DNA of 42,177 nt, taken from contig JADCGQ010000029.1 of the NCBI GenBank assembly GCA_020248945.1, positions 1-42,177 on the forward strand, read 5' to 3'. Origin of the DNA: Rubrivivax sp. GTDB taxonomy: Bacteria; Pseudomonadota; Gammaproteobacteria; Burkholderiales; Burkholderiaceae_C. The notes beneath the pieces were generated by a model. The model worked only from the letters and a program-made list of their open reading frames with translations, was not told the origin of the DNA and ran no database searches. Positions 1 through 8,376 of the stretch are shown in pieces; the stretch's first letter is position 1, and each line of letters starts with the position of its first letter. The translations under genes and the position numbers were made by a program.

Positions 1-696
1 CAGCGGAATCGGCAGCAGCGCGATGAACTCCGGCATGCTGAACCAGCGCTCGCGCACGGTGGCACTCACCACCGGCGTGGCCAGCGACACCAGGCCCATG
101 CCCAGCACCACCGGCGCCCAGGCACGCTTGGCCCAGCGCACGGCGTGTTCCTGCAGCGCGTCTTCGGTCTTCATCACCAGCCAGCAGGCGCCCAGCAGCA
201 CATAGGCCGCCGGCAGCAGCAGCGCAATGGCCCCGGCGAACCACAGCGCCGCGCTGCCCTCGGCAAAGCCGGTGATGTAGCGGCCCAGCATCCAGCCCTG
301 TGACGTGGCCGCGATGCCGCTGCCGGCCCAGAAGGCGAAGTTCCACAGCGGCTTCCACTCGTCCTGCGCCTTGACTCGGAAGTCGAACGCCACGCCGCGC
401 AGCACCAGGCCCACCAGCATCAGCGTCACCGGCAGGTACAGCGCCGTCAGCACCAGGCCATGGGCCTTGGGAAAGGCGATCAGCAGGATGCCCACGCCGA
501 GCACCAGCCAGGTCTCGTTGGCGTCCCAGAAAGGGCCAATGCTGGCGATCATGGTGTCGCGCTGCGGCGGTGTGGCGCGGTGCAGCAGCAGGCCGACGCC
601 CAGGTCGTAGCCGTCGAGCACCACGTAGGCGAGCATCGCCACGCCCATCAACGCCATGAACACCACGGGCAGCGTGGTGGCCCAGTCGATGCTCAT
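1..696 (-). CDS. cydB: Cytochrome bd-type quinol oxidase subunit II, 3' end cut by window edge
   Basis: Subunit II of the membrane quinol oxidase that reduces O2 to water. Translating the minus strand from the ATG at 696 gives an uninterrupted 232-residue reading frame to the window edge. It starts MSIDWATTLP and carries the family hallmarks DGYDLGVG (about residues 29-36), IGPFWDANETWLV (53-65) and RGVAFDFR, with several hydrophobic helices. The family is usually about 330-380 aa, so roughly the C-terminal third lies outside the window. The start overlaps the cydA stop (ATGA at 693-696), so the two are translationally coupled. Any cydX-type small subunit would lie outside the window. Confidence 0.95.
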   Translation of the reverse strand, partial: MSIDWATTLPVVFMALMGVAMLAYVVLDGYDLGVGLLLHRATPPQRDTMIASIGPFWDANETWLVLGVGILLIAFPKAHGLVLTALYLPVTLMLVGLVLRGVAFDFRVKAQDEWKPLWNFAFWAGSGIAATSQGWMLGRYITGFAEGSAALWFAGAIALLLPAAYVLLGACWLVMKTEDALQEHAVRWAKRAWAPVVLGMGLVSLATPVVSATVRERWFSMPEFIALLPIPL

Positions 697-2063
697 GCGG
701 CGGCTCCTTGCTGGCTACCCGGCTTCGCGCCGGACGGCTGCGGCGCGCCGCCCGGCATCGGCACCGGCTTCTCGGCCATGTGCTTGACGACGCTGACATA
801 AGCCACCAGCAGCGCCAGGTAGACCGTCAGGTACAGCGCCAGCGTGAAGGCGATGTGCGAGCCCGGCACGGTGGAGGCCACCTCGTCCACCCGCAGCAGG
901 CCCTGCACGATCCAGGGCTGACGGCCGACTTCCGTGACATACCAGCCCGCCACCGTGGCTGTCCAGCCGCTGAAGGCCATCAGCGCCAGGCCACCCAGCA
1001 CGGGCCGCGGCAGCGCCGCGCCGTTCCAGCCCCGGCGCTTGAGCAGCCACAGCCCGCCCCAGCTGGCCAGCAACATCAGCATGCCGGTGCCGACCATCAC
1101 GCAGAAGGCATAGAACACCGGCGCCACGGGCGGGTGCGCGCCGACGAAGTCGTTCAGGCCCTGCAGTTCACCCTCGGCGTCGTGCTTCAGGATGAGCGCC
1201 GCGCCCTTGGGGATGCCGATCTCGAAGTGGTTGGTGCGGGCTTCCTGGTCGGGCACGGCAAACAGCAGCAGCGGCGCGCCGCGCTGCGTCTCCCAGATGC
1301 CTTCCATGGCCGCCACCTTGGCCGGCTGGTGCTGCAGCGTGTTCAGGCCATGGAAGTCGCCGGCCAGGATCTGCAGCGGAATCAGCACCGCGCCCACCGT
1401 GAGGCCGAAGCGAAGCGACTTGCCCGTGCTCGCGTTGGCCTTGTTCTTGAGCAGCTGCCAGGCCGCCACGCCGGCCACCAGAAAGGCCATCGTCAGCCCG
1501 CTGGCCAGCAGCATGTGCACCAGGCGGTACGGGAAGCTGGGGTTGAACACCACCTCGAGCCAGCTGGTGACGAAGAACTCGCCGTTGATGATCTGCACGC
1601 CCGCCGGTGTGTGCATCCACGAGTTCAGCGCCAGGATCCAGAACGCGCTCATCGTGGTGCCGAAGGCCACCAGCGCGGTGGCGATCAGGTGCACACGCTC
1701 GCTCACCTTGCCGTGGCCGAAGAGCATGATGCCCAGGAAGGTGGCCTCGAGGAAAAACGCCGTCAGCACCTCGTAGCCCAGCAGCGGCCCGGCGACGTTG
1801 CCCACGCGTTCCATGAAGCCCGGCCAGTTGGTGCCGAACTGGAAGCTCATCACGATGCCGCTGACCACGCCTAAAGCGAAGCTCAGCGCGAACACCTTGG
1901 TCCAGAAGCGGTAGGCCATCAGCCAGCCGTCGTCGCGCGTCTTCAGCCAGCGCAGGCGGAAGAACAGCAGCGCCCAGCCGAGCGCGATGGTGATGGTGGG
2001 AAAGAGAATGTGGAAAGTGATGTTCGCCGCGAACTGCATGCGGGCGAGCAAGAGGGCGTCCAT
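693..2063 (-). CDS. cydA: Cytochrome bd-type quinol oxidase subunit I, short Q-loop (CioA-like)
   Basis: Subunit I binds the haems and oxidises quinol at the periplasmic face. The 456-residue product has the haem-ligand His18 (ANITFHILFP), Glu98 and Glu106 in GYEVLTAFFLEATFLG, His183 in YRLVHMLLAS, and the motif GWYVTEVGRQPW. These line up with E. coli H19, E99, E107 and H186. At 456 aa it is much shorter than E. coli CydA (522 aa). The missing part matches the quinol-binding Q-loop, so this is the short-loop type found in cyanide-insensitive oxidases; calling it cioA would also be defensible. It lies 18 nt downstream of a GbsR/MarR-like regulator gene and overlaps cydB by 4 nt, so the three genes form one operon. 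Confidence 0.96.
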   Translation of the reverse strand: MDALLLARMQFAANITFHILFPTITIALGWALLFFRLRWLKTRDDGWLMAYRFWTKVFALSFALGVVSGIVMSFQFGTNWPGFMERVGNVAGPLLGYEVLTAFFLEATFLGIMLFGHGKVSERVHLIATALVAFGTTMSAFWILALNSWMHTPAGVQIINGEFFVTSWLEVVFNPSFPYRLVHMLLASGLTMAFLVAGVAAWQLLKNKANASTGKSLRFGLTVGAVLIPLQILAGDFHGLNTLQHQPAKVAAMEGIWETQRGAPLLLFAVPDQEARTNHFEIGIPKGAALILKHDAEGELQGLNDFVGAHPPVAPVFYAFCVMVGTGMLMLLASWGGLWLLKRRGWNGAALPRPVLGGLALMAFSGWTATVAGWYVTEVGRQPWIVQGLLRVDEVASTVPGSHIAFTLALYLTVYLALLVAYVSVVKHMAEKPVPMPGGAPQPSGAKPGSQQGAAA

Positions 2064-2081
2064 GGTCTTGTCTTTCGGTGG

Positions 2082-2645
2082 TCAGCTGCGGCCGCCGGGC
2101 ACGAGCTTGAGCTTGTCCTTGAGTTCGAGCAGCCGCTGCACCTTGGCGCCCATCTTCATCAGCTGCGCCAGCGTGGCGGCATCAAGGCGCTGCACGTCGT
2201 CGAACCAGCTCGTCATCAGCTCGATGAGGTCGTGCATGCCCTTCATGCGGGCCTGCGCAAAGCGGTCTTCGGGCGTGGTGGCTTCTTCGAGCAGCGCGTT
2301 GCGCAGCATCGTCAGCGTGGGTTCGATCTCGCGGCGGCGGCGCTCTTCGGCCAGCGTGCGGAACACCTCCCAGGCGTCGGCGGGCGCTTCGAAGTACTCG
2401 CGCCGGTCGCCGCTGTGGTGGCGCAGGTGCACCAGGCGCCAGGCCTGCAGCTCCTTCAGGCCCATGCTGACGTTGCTGCGGCTGAACTCCAGCGCCTCGC
2501 CGATCTCGTCGGCGTTCAGCGGCCGCGACGACACGTAGATGAGGGCGTAGATCTGCCCCACCGTGCGGTTGATGCCCCAGCGGCTGCCCATCTCGCCGAA
2601 ATGCGAGACGAAGCTGCGAACGAGGGGCGTGAGGGCTGACGACAT
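2082..2645 (-). CDS. GbsR/MarR-family winged-helix regulator of the cyd operon
   Basis: A 187-residue predicted DNA-binding regulator. I chose the ATG at 2645 because the protein then begins MSSALTPLVRSFVSHFGEMG, the usual GbsR-family N terminus. The open frame continues upstream without family-like sequence. The winged helix-turn-helix spans about residues 27-85, with the recognition region NADEIGEALEFSRSNVSMGL. The C-terminal half is helical and charged, suitable for dimerisation. It is first gene in an operon with cydA and cydB (18-nt gap), which suggests it controls oxidase expression and itself. A perfect 10-bp inverted repeat at 2680-2707 is the obvious operator candidate. The signal sensed cannot be read from the sequence. 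Confidence 0.88.
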   Translation of the reverse strand: MSSALTPLVRSFVSHFGEMGSRWGINRTVGQIYALIYVSSRPLNADEIGEALEFSRSNVSMGLKELQAWRLVHLRHHSGDRREYFEAPADAWEVFRTLAEERRRREIEPTLTMLRNALLEEATTPEDRFAQARMKGMHDLIELMTSWFDDVQRLDAATLAQLMKMGAKVQRLLELKDKLKLVPGGRS

Positions 2646-2679
2646 GGCTGGCCGGGTTTTCGGCAGCCGCAACGATGAC

Positions 2680-2707
2680 TGAACTTTCAGGATTTCGTGA
2701 AAGTTCA
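2680..2707. promoter_or_regulatory. Perfect inverted repeat, candidate operator between cyd regulator and DUF924 gene
   Basis: TGAACTTTCA (2680-2689) and its exact reverse complement TGAAAGTTCA (2698-2707) are separated by 8 bp. Arm centres are 18 bp apart, close to two helical turns, which suits a dimeric winged-helix regulator. The site is 35 nt upstream of the regulator start and 53 nt upstream of the divergent DUF924 start. It is AT-rich in a GC-rich background. Assignment to the adjacent GbsR-like protein is inference. Confidence 0.65.
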
Positions 2708-2760
2708 GGAATTGACCCCGCTCTGGGCATGGCAGCATCGGGCTCCGCTTCGAGACCACC

Positions 2761-3300
2761 ATGGACGCTGCCGACATCCTCCGCTTCTGGTTCGACGAGA
2801 TCGAACCCGCCCAGTGGTGGCGCGCCGATCCGGCCTTCGACGCCCAGGTGCGCGAGCGTTTCGGCGAGGTGCTGCGCGCCGCCACGGCCGGCGAGCTGCA
2901 CGGCTGGCGCGCCACGCCCGAGGGCCGGCTGGCCGAGGTGATCGTGCTGGACCAGTTCTCGCGCAACATCCACCGCGGCACGCCCGGCGCCTTTGCGGCC
3001 GACCCGATGGCTCTGGGGCTGGCGCAAGAGGCCGTGGCCGGCGGCCACGACCAGGCGCTGCCCGTGCCGCGCCGCGCCTTCCTGTACATGCCCTACATGC
3101 ACAGCGAATCGCGCGCGATCCATGTGCTGTCGGAACAGCTGTTCTCAACCCCGGGCCTGGAGAAGAACCACGAGTCTGGCCTGCGCCACCGCGCCATCGT
3201 CGAGCGCTTCGGCCGCTACCCGCACCGCAACGCCATCCTCGGGCGCGAGTCCACACCCGAGGAGGTGGAGTTCCTGAAGCAGCCGGGCTCGGGCTTCTAG
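2761..3300 (+). CDS. DUF924 family protein
   Basis: A 179-residue soluble protein of the DUF924 family. Function is not established; the fold is all-helical and TPR-like. The ATG at 2761 gives the standard family start MDAADILRFWFDEIEPAQWW. Conserved blocks follow: the GELHGW..TPEGRLAEVIVLDQFSRNIHRGTP region (about residues 42-76), the FLYMPYMHSE block (about 105-114), and HRAIVERFGRYPHRNAILGRES near the C terminus. The length is normal. It diverges from the cyd regulator and shares its intergenic region, so it may respond to the same inverted repeat. A TTGACC hexamer at 2712-2717 could be a -35, but I see no convincing -10. Confidence 0.9.
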   Translation: MDAADILRFWFDEIEPAQWWRADPAFDAQVRERFGEVLRAATAGELHGWRATPEGRLAEVIVLDQFSRNIHRGTPGAFAADPMALGLAQEAVAGGHDQALPVPRRAFLYMPYMHSESRAIHVLSEQLFSTPGLEKNHESGLRHRAIVERFGRYPHRNAILGRESTPEEVEFLKQPGSGF

Positions 3301-3360
3301 CCCCAGGCCCACATCGACGCCGAGGTCGGCAGCCCCGCCCTCGATCGCCAGGAAACGTGG

Positions 3361-4344
3361 CTACCAGCGCAAGGACGGTGTGTGTACCGGCGCATCCCAC
3401 AGCGCCAGTTGCTCCTCGTCGACGGCGGTGACGGTGATGGAGCAGCCCGCCATCTCGAGCGAGGTGACATAGGAGCCGGTCAGGTGGCGTACCACCGACA
3501 CACCGCGGGCGTGCAACTGCTTGCGGGCGGCATGCACCATCAGGTACAGCTCGTGCAAGGGCGTGCCTCCGAAACCGTTGACCAGCAGCAGCACCTCCTG
3601 GCCGGGTTTGGGGGCCAGATCCTTCAGGATCGCAGCACACAGTTCGGCGGCGGTCTCGTCGGCGCTGCTGATCTTGACCCGGCGGCGACCGGGCTCGCCG
3701 TGGATGCCAACGCCCATCTCGACTTCGTCGGGCCCCAGCTGAAAGGTGGCACTGCCGGCGGCCGGCACGATGCAGGAGCTGAGCGCCACGCCCATGGACG
3801 CGGTGGCGCGATTGACAGCGTCACCGACCTGCTTGCAGGCCTGCAGGTCGGCCCCGCGTTCGGCCGCTGCGCCGACCATCTTCTCGACGATCAGCGTGCC
3901 GGCGACACCACGTCGGCCCGTGGTGTGGGTCGAGTTCTCCACCGCCACGTCGTCATTCACAACCACGGTGGCGTTGGGCCGGACAAGCATGTCGGCGCTC
4001 ATCTGGAAGTTCATCATGTCGCCGGAATAGTTCTTCACGATGAACAGCACACCAGCGCCCGTGTCCACGGCCTGGGCCGCTGCGAGCATCTGGTCGGGCG
4101 TGGGCGAGGTGAACACCTGGCCCGGGCAGGCGGCGTCGAGCATGCCGTGGCCGATGAAGCCGGTGTGCAGCGGTTCGTGGCCAGAGCCACCGCCGGAGAT
4201 CAGCCCCACCTTTCCGGGCGTGAGCGTGCGTCGGGCGACGAAGCGCAGGTCGGGATCGAGCGTGACGATATCGGCATGCGCGGCTGCGAAACCCTTCAGG
4301 GACTCCGCCAGCACCGTGTCGACGTGGTTGATGAGTTTCTTCAT
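3361..4344 (-). CDS. dhaK: Dihydroxyacetone kinase subunit DhaK (copy 1, transporter operon)
   Basis: Binds dihydroxyacetone or a related short ketose covalently and is the acceptor half of the split kinase. The 327-residue protein has GGGSGHEP with His56, KNYSGD with Asp109, and GVGIHGEPGRRR with His215. These correspond to the catalytic His56 and Asp109 and the hemiaminal-forming His of E. coli DhaK, so it should be active. The C terminus ends LWDAPVHTPSLRW, typical of the family. It is the last gene of the operon, 51 nt after dhaL. No DhaM phosphodonor is in the window, so phosphate may come from ATP or from a PTS protein encoded elsewhere. A kinase for a tetrulose such as erythrulose is an alternative. 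Confidence 0.92.
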   Translation of the reverse strand: MKKLINHVDTVLAESLKGFAAAHADIVTLDPDLRFVARRTLTPGKVGLISGGGSGHEPLHTGFIGHGMLDAACPGQVFTSPTPDQMLAAAQAVDTGAGVLFIVKNYSGDMMNFQMSADMLVRPNATVVVNDDVAVENSTHTTGRRGVAGTLIVEKMVGAAAERGADLQACKQVGDAVNRATASMGVALSSCIVPAAGSATFQLGPDEVEMGVGIHGEPGRRRVKISSADETAAELCAAILKDLAPKPGQEVLLLVNGFGGTPLHELYLMVHAARKQLHARGVSVVRHLTGSYVTSLEMAGCSITVTAVDEEQLALWDAPVHTPSLRW

Positions 4345-4395
4345 TCAGGGGCCTCTTGGGTCTCGGGCGGGCGGTGAGCAGATCCCAGCAAACGT

Positions 4396-4995
4396 TCAGA
4401 GCGTGGCGCAGACGCTGCCGATGATCAGGGCCATGGAGCGCGAACCAGGGTCGATGTGGCCGAGCGCGCGTTCGCCCAGGAACGACGAGCGGCCGCGGCC
4501 GGCCTCCATGTGGGCCGTGGCCTTCACGCTGGCGTCGGCGCACTCGCGAACGCGGGCCAGGAGCGCAGGGCCGGACAGATCGCCCGGTGCCTGCAGCAGC
4601 TGGCGCACCGGGTCCAGCACGTCCAGAAGCGTCTTCTGGCCCACCTGGGCCTTGCCCAGGCGGGTCAGGGCCTGGATGCCGGCATCCAGCGCGCGGGCCA
4701 TGTCCGCTGTGCTCGGCTCAGCGGGCAGTTCCTTGCCCAGCGTGATCAGCAAGGTGCCGAACACCGGCCCCGACGAGCCACCGATGGTGGACATGCAGGT
4801 CAAGCCCATGGTCTTGAGCGCCTCGTTGAAGCTCTGGGCGCGAAGCAACTCGAGCTTGGCCTGAATGGCCTGGGCGCCGCGCCGCATGTTCAACCCATGG
4901 TCGCCATCGCCGATCGCCTGGTCGAGCGCGGTGAGCTCGTCGACATGGTCAATCAGCGTCTGCGTGGCCGCTTCGATGAGTGGGGTGTGGTTCAT
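4396..4995 (-). CDS. dhaL: Dihydroxyacetone kinase ADP/ATP-binding subunit DhaL
   Basis: Nucleotide-binding subunit that passes phosphate to the ketose held on DhaK. I chose the ATG at 4995, giving 199 residues starting MNHTPLIEAA; the frame upstream is not DhaL-like. The Mg-nucleotide site is visible as LDQAIGDGDHG (residues 24-34), with Asp25, Asp30 and Asp32 in the places of the three Mg-binding aspartates. STIGGSSGPVFGTLL and AGRGRSSFLGERALGHIDPGS are further family blocks. It lies 29 nt after the second ATPase gene and 51 nt before dhaK. It is the only dhaL in the window although there are two dhaK genes, so it may serve both. Confidence 0.92.
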   Translation of the reverse strand: MNHTPLIEAATQTLIDHVDELTALDQAIGDGDHGLNMRRGAQAIQAKLELLRAQSFNEALKTMGLTCMSTIGGSSGPVFGTLLITLGKELPAEPSTADMARALDAGIQALTRLGKAQVGQKTLLDVLDPVRQLLQAPGDLSGPALLARVRECADASVKATAHMEAGRGRSSFLGERALGHIDPGSRSMALIIGSVCATL

Positions 4996-5024
4996 GGCAG
5001 GACGTGATGTGTGTGGACAAGGGT

Positions 5025-6059
5025 TCAAGCGACCAGGCGACGCCCGGCGTTGTCGAACCACAGTGCACGCTGCACCCGCAGGTGCACCGTGTTGCCGGGC
5101 TCCAGGCCCGTGGCGACGGGTGTGGCCGAGACCAGTTCATGCTCGCTGCTGCTCCCGCTGACCCGCACATGCACCAGGTGCTGGTCGCTCAGCCGCTCGA
5201 CACGCAGCACGCGCGCCGTGAGCCTGGCAGCCTCGTCGGTGCTGCGGCTGAGGCTGAGGTGTTCGGCGCGGATCCCAACCAGGGTGGCGCGCTCGGGCCC
5301 AGGCAGACTGCCCACCACCTCGCGCGGTAGCAGGTTGATGCGCGGGGAACCCAGGCGCGAGGCCACCGTGCTGCTGACCGGGTCTTCGTAGATCTCGCGT
5401 GCGGAGCCCAGTTGCACCAGGCGGCCGTGGTCCAGAACGCCCACCCGCGTGGCCATGGTCAGCGCCTCGGTCTGGTCGTGGGTGACGTAGAGCATGGTGG
5501 CACCCATGTCCTGCTGGATGCGCTTGAGCTCGAGGCGCAGGTCGTTGCGAAGCCTGGCATCCAGTGACGACAGGGGCTCATCCATCAGCGTGACGGCCGG
5601 GTTCCGCACCAGGGCGCGGCCAATGGCCACCCGTTGCATCTGCCCGCCCGACAGTCGCGTGGCCGGGTTGTTCAGCTTGTCCTCGATGCGCAGCATGCGC
5701 GCCACTTCGTTGACCTTGCGCTCGATCTCGGCCCGCGGTGTGGGCCGCATCGGCGAGCGCAGCGGGAAGGCCAGGTTGTCGAACACCGAGAGGTGCGGGT
5801 ACAGCGAGTACTGCTGGAACACAAAGGTCACGTCGCGCCGCGCGGGGGCCAGTGCCGTGACATCACGCCCGCCGATGTGCACGGTGCCTGCATCGGGCGC
5901 TTCGAGCCCGGCCACCAGCCGCAGCGTGGTCGTCTTGCCCGCCCCGCTGGGGCCCAGCAGCACGATGAACTCGCCGCTGCGGATGTCCAGGTCAAGGCCC
6001 TGCACCGCCTGCACCTCGCCGAACCGCTTGCTCACGCCCCGCAGCTGCAGATCAGCCAT
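5025..6059 (-). CDS. Sugar/polyol ABC transporter ATPase (GlpS/T-like), canonical signature
   Basis: One of two non-identical ATPases powering the importer of this operon. The 344-residue MalK/UgpC-class protein has Walker A GPSGAGKT (36-43), Q-loop Gln82, signature LSGGQ (136-140), Walker B VTLMDE (Asp160, Glu161) and H-loop His194. A C-terminal TOBE/regulatory domain of about 110 residues follows. Its start overlaps the end of the other ATPase gene by 8 nt (6052-6059). Paired ATPases with two permeases and a DUF2160 protein are the arrangement of the rhizobial glycerol importer GlpSTPQV, hence the suggested family. I cannot say which of GlpS or GlpT it matches. Confidence 0.92.
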   Translation of the reverse strand: MADLQLRGVSKRFGEVQAVQGLDLDIRSGEFIVLLGPSGAGKTTTLRLVAGLEAPDAGTVHIGGRDVTALAPARRDVTFVFQQYSLYPHLSVFDNLAFPLRSPMRPTPRAEIERKVNEVARMLRIEDKLNNPATRLSGGQMQRVAIGRALVRNPAVTLMDEPLSSLDARLRNDLRLELKRIQQDMGATMLYVTHDQTEALTMATRVGVLDHGRLVQLGSAREIYEDPVSSTVASRLGSPRINLLPREVVGSLPGPERATLVGIRAEHLSLSRSTDEAARLTARVLRVERLSDQHLVHVRVSGSSSEHELVSATPVATGLEPGNTVHLRVQRALWFDNAGRRLVA

Positions 6060-7194
6060 GGTGGGCCCCCGCTTGCGCGCGCTGGCGGCGCGGATGCCAC
6101 GGCGCCGCCACGTCGTCGCGCGCCGTCTTCAGGACCCGCCCACTGGTCTTGTCGAACAGCGACACGGCCGCCGCATCGAACAGCAGCCCGACATGGTCAC
6201 CACGCGCCACCGGTGCGTCGGCATGCACCTTCGCGCGCAAGGTGGCGCCCGAGGCCGTGGCCACGGTGACGATCTGGCTCACGCCGAGGTACTCCGTGCC
6301 CAGCACCTCGGCGCGCAGGGCCGAGTCGTCGGACAGGCGCACGTTCTCGGGGCGGATGCCCAGCAGCAGCTCGCTGTGCGGCACCTCCTGGCGCAAGGCC
6401 GGCACGCCCACGCGGGCCGGGCCCACTTGCACCGTGTCTGCGCCGGCACCAAGGGAAGCCTCAAAGGGCAGGAAGTTCATCGCCGGTGAGCCGATGAAAT
6501 CGGCGACGAACACGCTGGCCGGCCGTTCGTAGACCTCCACCGGCGCGCCCAGCTGCTCGATCACGCCGCGGTTCATGATGGCGATGGTGTCGGCCATCGA
6601 CATGGCTTCGGTCTGGTCGTGCGTGACGACCACGGTGGTCGCATGCAAGCGGTCGTGCAGGGCGCGCAGTTCGTGGCACATCACCTCACGGAACTCGGCG
6701 TCCAGGGCGCCCAGGGGTTCGTCCATCAGAAAGGCCATCGGCTGGCGCACGATGGCCCGGCCCAGCGCCACGCGTTGGCGGTCGCCGCTGGACAGGCCCG
6801 AGACGGCCGCGTCCAGCAGGTGGGTGATGCGCAGGATCGCCGCGGCTTCTTCCACACGGCGCTTCACCTCAGCCTTGGGCAGTCCCTGCGACACCAGCGG
6901 GAAGCCCATGTTCCGGCGCACGTTCATGTGCGGGTACAGCGCGAACATCTGGAAGCAGAACGCGATGTCACGTGCCGAGGCGCGCTTGAAGCTCACGTCC
7001 TCGTCGCCCAGGAAGACCTGGCCCGAGGTCGGCAGCTCCAGGCCCGCGATCATGCGCAGCGTGGTGGTCTTGCCGCAGCCCGAGGGGCCGAGCAGGCAGA
7101 AGAACTCGCCGTCAGCCACCGTGAAGGTGGAGTCCTGCACCGCCGTGAACTCGGCGAAGGCCTTGTGCAGCTTGTGAACACGGATCTGTGCCAT
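6052..7194 (-). CDS. Sugar/polyol ABC transporter ATPase (GlpS/T-like), variant LSSGD signature
   Basis: The partner ATPase, 380 residues. It has Walker A GPSGCGKT (36-43), FQMFALYPH with the Q-loop Gln82, Walker B AFLMDE (Asp158, Glu159) and the H-loop VVVTHDQTE. The ABC signature reads LSSGD (134-138) instead of LSGGQ, so one of the two composite ATP sites in a heterodimer would be built from a non-consensus signature. The C-terminal TOBE-type domain is long and ends in a basic tail. The ATG at 7194 lies 10 nt after the DUF2160 gene. It belongs to the binding protein/permease/ATPase/DhaL/DhaK operon. Confidence 0.92.
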   Translation of the reverse strand: MAQIRVHKLHKAFAEFTAVQDSTFTVADGEFFCLLGPSGCGKTTTLRMIAGLELPTSGQVFLGDEDVSFKRASARDIAFCFQMFALYPHMNVRRNMGFPLVSQGLPKAEVKRRVEEAAAILRITHLLDAAVSGLSSGDRQRVALGRAIVRQPMAFLMDEPLGALDAEFREVMCHELRALHDRLHATTVVVTHDQTEAMSMADTIAIMNRGVIEQLGAPVEVYERPASVFVADFIGSPAMNFLPFEASLGAGADTVQVGPARVGVPALRQEVPHSELLLGIRPENVRLSDDSALRAEVLGTEYLGVSQIVTVATASGATLRAKVHADAPVARGDHVGLLFDAAAVSLFDKTSGRVLKTARDDVAAPWHPRRQRAQAGAHHG

Positions 7195-7204
7195 GGCAGT
7201 GACG

Positions 7205-7390
7205 TCAATCGGGGAACTTCGAGACCAGCATGAACATGACGGTGCCGAAGAGCGTCGTCACGAAAGACCAGGTGTACAGAACCATCGCAAACGGCTGCAG
7301 CATCATGAAGATGCCCAGCGCGATGACGCAGCAGGCCAGCAGTTCCATCGGGCCGCGCCGCAGCGCCTTGGGCCAGGACGAGCGTGTCAT
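7205..7390 (-). CDS. Small integral membrane protein, DUF2160-like
   Basis: A 61-residue protein with two predicted membrane helices: about residues 16-36 (ELLACCVIALGIFMMLQPFA) and 38-56 (VLYTWSFVTTLFGTVMFML). The N terminus is short and basic. It overlaps the upstream permease gene by 4 nt (ATGA at 7387-7390) and precedes the ATPase gene by 10 nt. Small DUF2160 proteins in this position are a recurring feature of GlpSTPQV-type operons; whether they are transporter subunits is not known. The family assignment rests on size, topology and context. Confidence 0.8.
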   Translation of the reverse strand: MTRSSWPKALRRGPMELLACCVIALGIFMMLQPFAMVLYTWSFVTTLFGTVMFMLVSKFPD

Positions 7391-8355
7391 TTGCGTACGG
7401 CCCCGAAGGTGATGCCGCGCAGCAGGTGCTTGCGCAAGAGCACGGTGAACACAAGGATGGGCACCAGGAACAGCGTCGTGCCCGCGGCCACCGCGGGCCA
7501 GTCCTGCCCGCCCTCGCCGATGATGATGGGGATGAATGGCGGTGCGGTCTGCGCCGTGCCCGAGGTCAGCAGCACCGCAAAGGCGTACTCGTTCCAGGCA
7601 AAGATCAGGCAGAAGATGGCCGTGGCCACGATGCCCGTGGTGGCCTGCGGCAGCACCACCTTGCGGAAGGCCTGCAGCCGGGTATAGCCGTCCACCATGG
7701 CGGCCTCTTCATACTCGCGCGGGATCTCGTCCATGAAGCCCTTGAGCAGCCACACGGCCAGCGAGACGTTCACCGCGCTGTACAGCAGGATCATGCCCAG
7801 CCGGGTGTCCGACAGCCCCAGCTCGCGGTACATCAGGTAGATGGGGATGGCCACCGCGATGGGCGGCATCATGCGGGTGGACAGGATGAAGAACAGCAGG
7901 TCGTCCTTCAGCGGCACCTTGAAGCGCGAGAACGCATAGGCTGCCATCACGCCCAAGCCCACCGACAGCACGGTCGAGCCCACGGCGATGATCAGCGAGT
8001 TGACGAATCGCGGGACGTAGTTGGACTGGCCCACCACCACCATGTTGGCGGCCCGGGCGTTGTGTTCGCAGGCGTCGTCGGCGGGCGGCAGCTGGGCGAT
8101 GTACTCCGGCGTCTGGCGCGAGCGCGTGGTGAACAGGTTGCAATAGCCCTCGGTGGACGGCGTGAACACCACCTTGGGCGGGTAGCTGATGGCGTCTGAC
8201 GGGGTCTTGAACCCGGTCAGGATGATCCAGGCCAGAGGCGCGATGGTGATGAAGGCGTAGAGCGCCACCAGCACGCCGGCCACCAGCCGTGTGCGCGCGG
8301 TCGGCTCGACGACCGAGTGCGCCGTGCTGATGCCCTTTGTGGAGCCCGTGGTCAT
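7387..8355 (-). CDS. ABC transporter inner-membrane permease (MalG/UgpE class)
   Basis: Second permease of the importer, 322 residues, with about six membrane helices. The EAA loop that docks the ATPase is clear at about residues 214-236 (EYEEAAMVDGYTRLQAF, then RKVVLPQ). A large periplasmic segment of about 60 residues lies between the first and second helices (about 50-115) and contains two cysteines, Cys72 and Cys95. The C terminus RGITFGAVRK is typical of the MalG class. It starts 21 nt after the first permease gene and overlaps the DUF2160 gene. It probably pairs with the 8377-9333 product in a heterodimeric channel. Confidence 0.92.
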   Translation of the reverse strand: MTTGSTKGISTAHSVVEPTARTRLVAGVLVALYAFITIAPLAWIILTGFKTPSDAISYPPKVVFTPSTEGYCNLFTTRSRQTPEYIAQLPPADDACEHNARAANMVVVGQSNYVPRFVNSLIIAVGSTVLSVGLGVMAAYAFSRFKVPLKDDLLFFILSTRMMPPIAVAIPIYLMYRELGLSDTRLGMILLYSAVNVSLAVWLLKGFMDEIPREYEEAAMVDGYTRLQAFRKVVLPQATTGIVATAIFCLIFAWNEYAFAVLLTSGTAQTAPPFIPIIIGEGGQDWPAVAAGTTLFLVPILVFTVLLRKHLLRGITFGAVRK

Positions 8356-8376
8356 GGTGATGGCCTTTGCCCGTGC

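Noticed and set aside
3301..3360. Terminator between DUF924 and dhaK
   Set aside because: Only a 5-bp GCCGA/TCGGC repeat with a 2-nt spacer and no T run; too weak to call.
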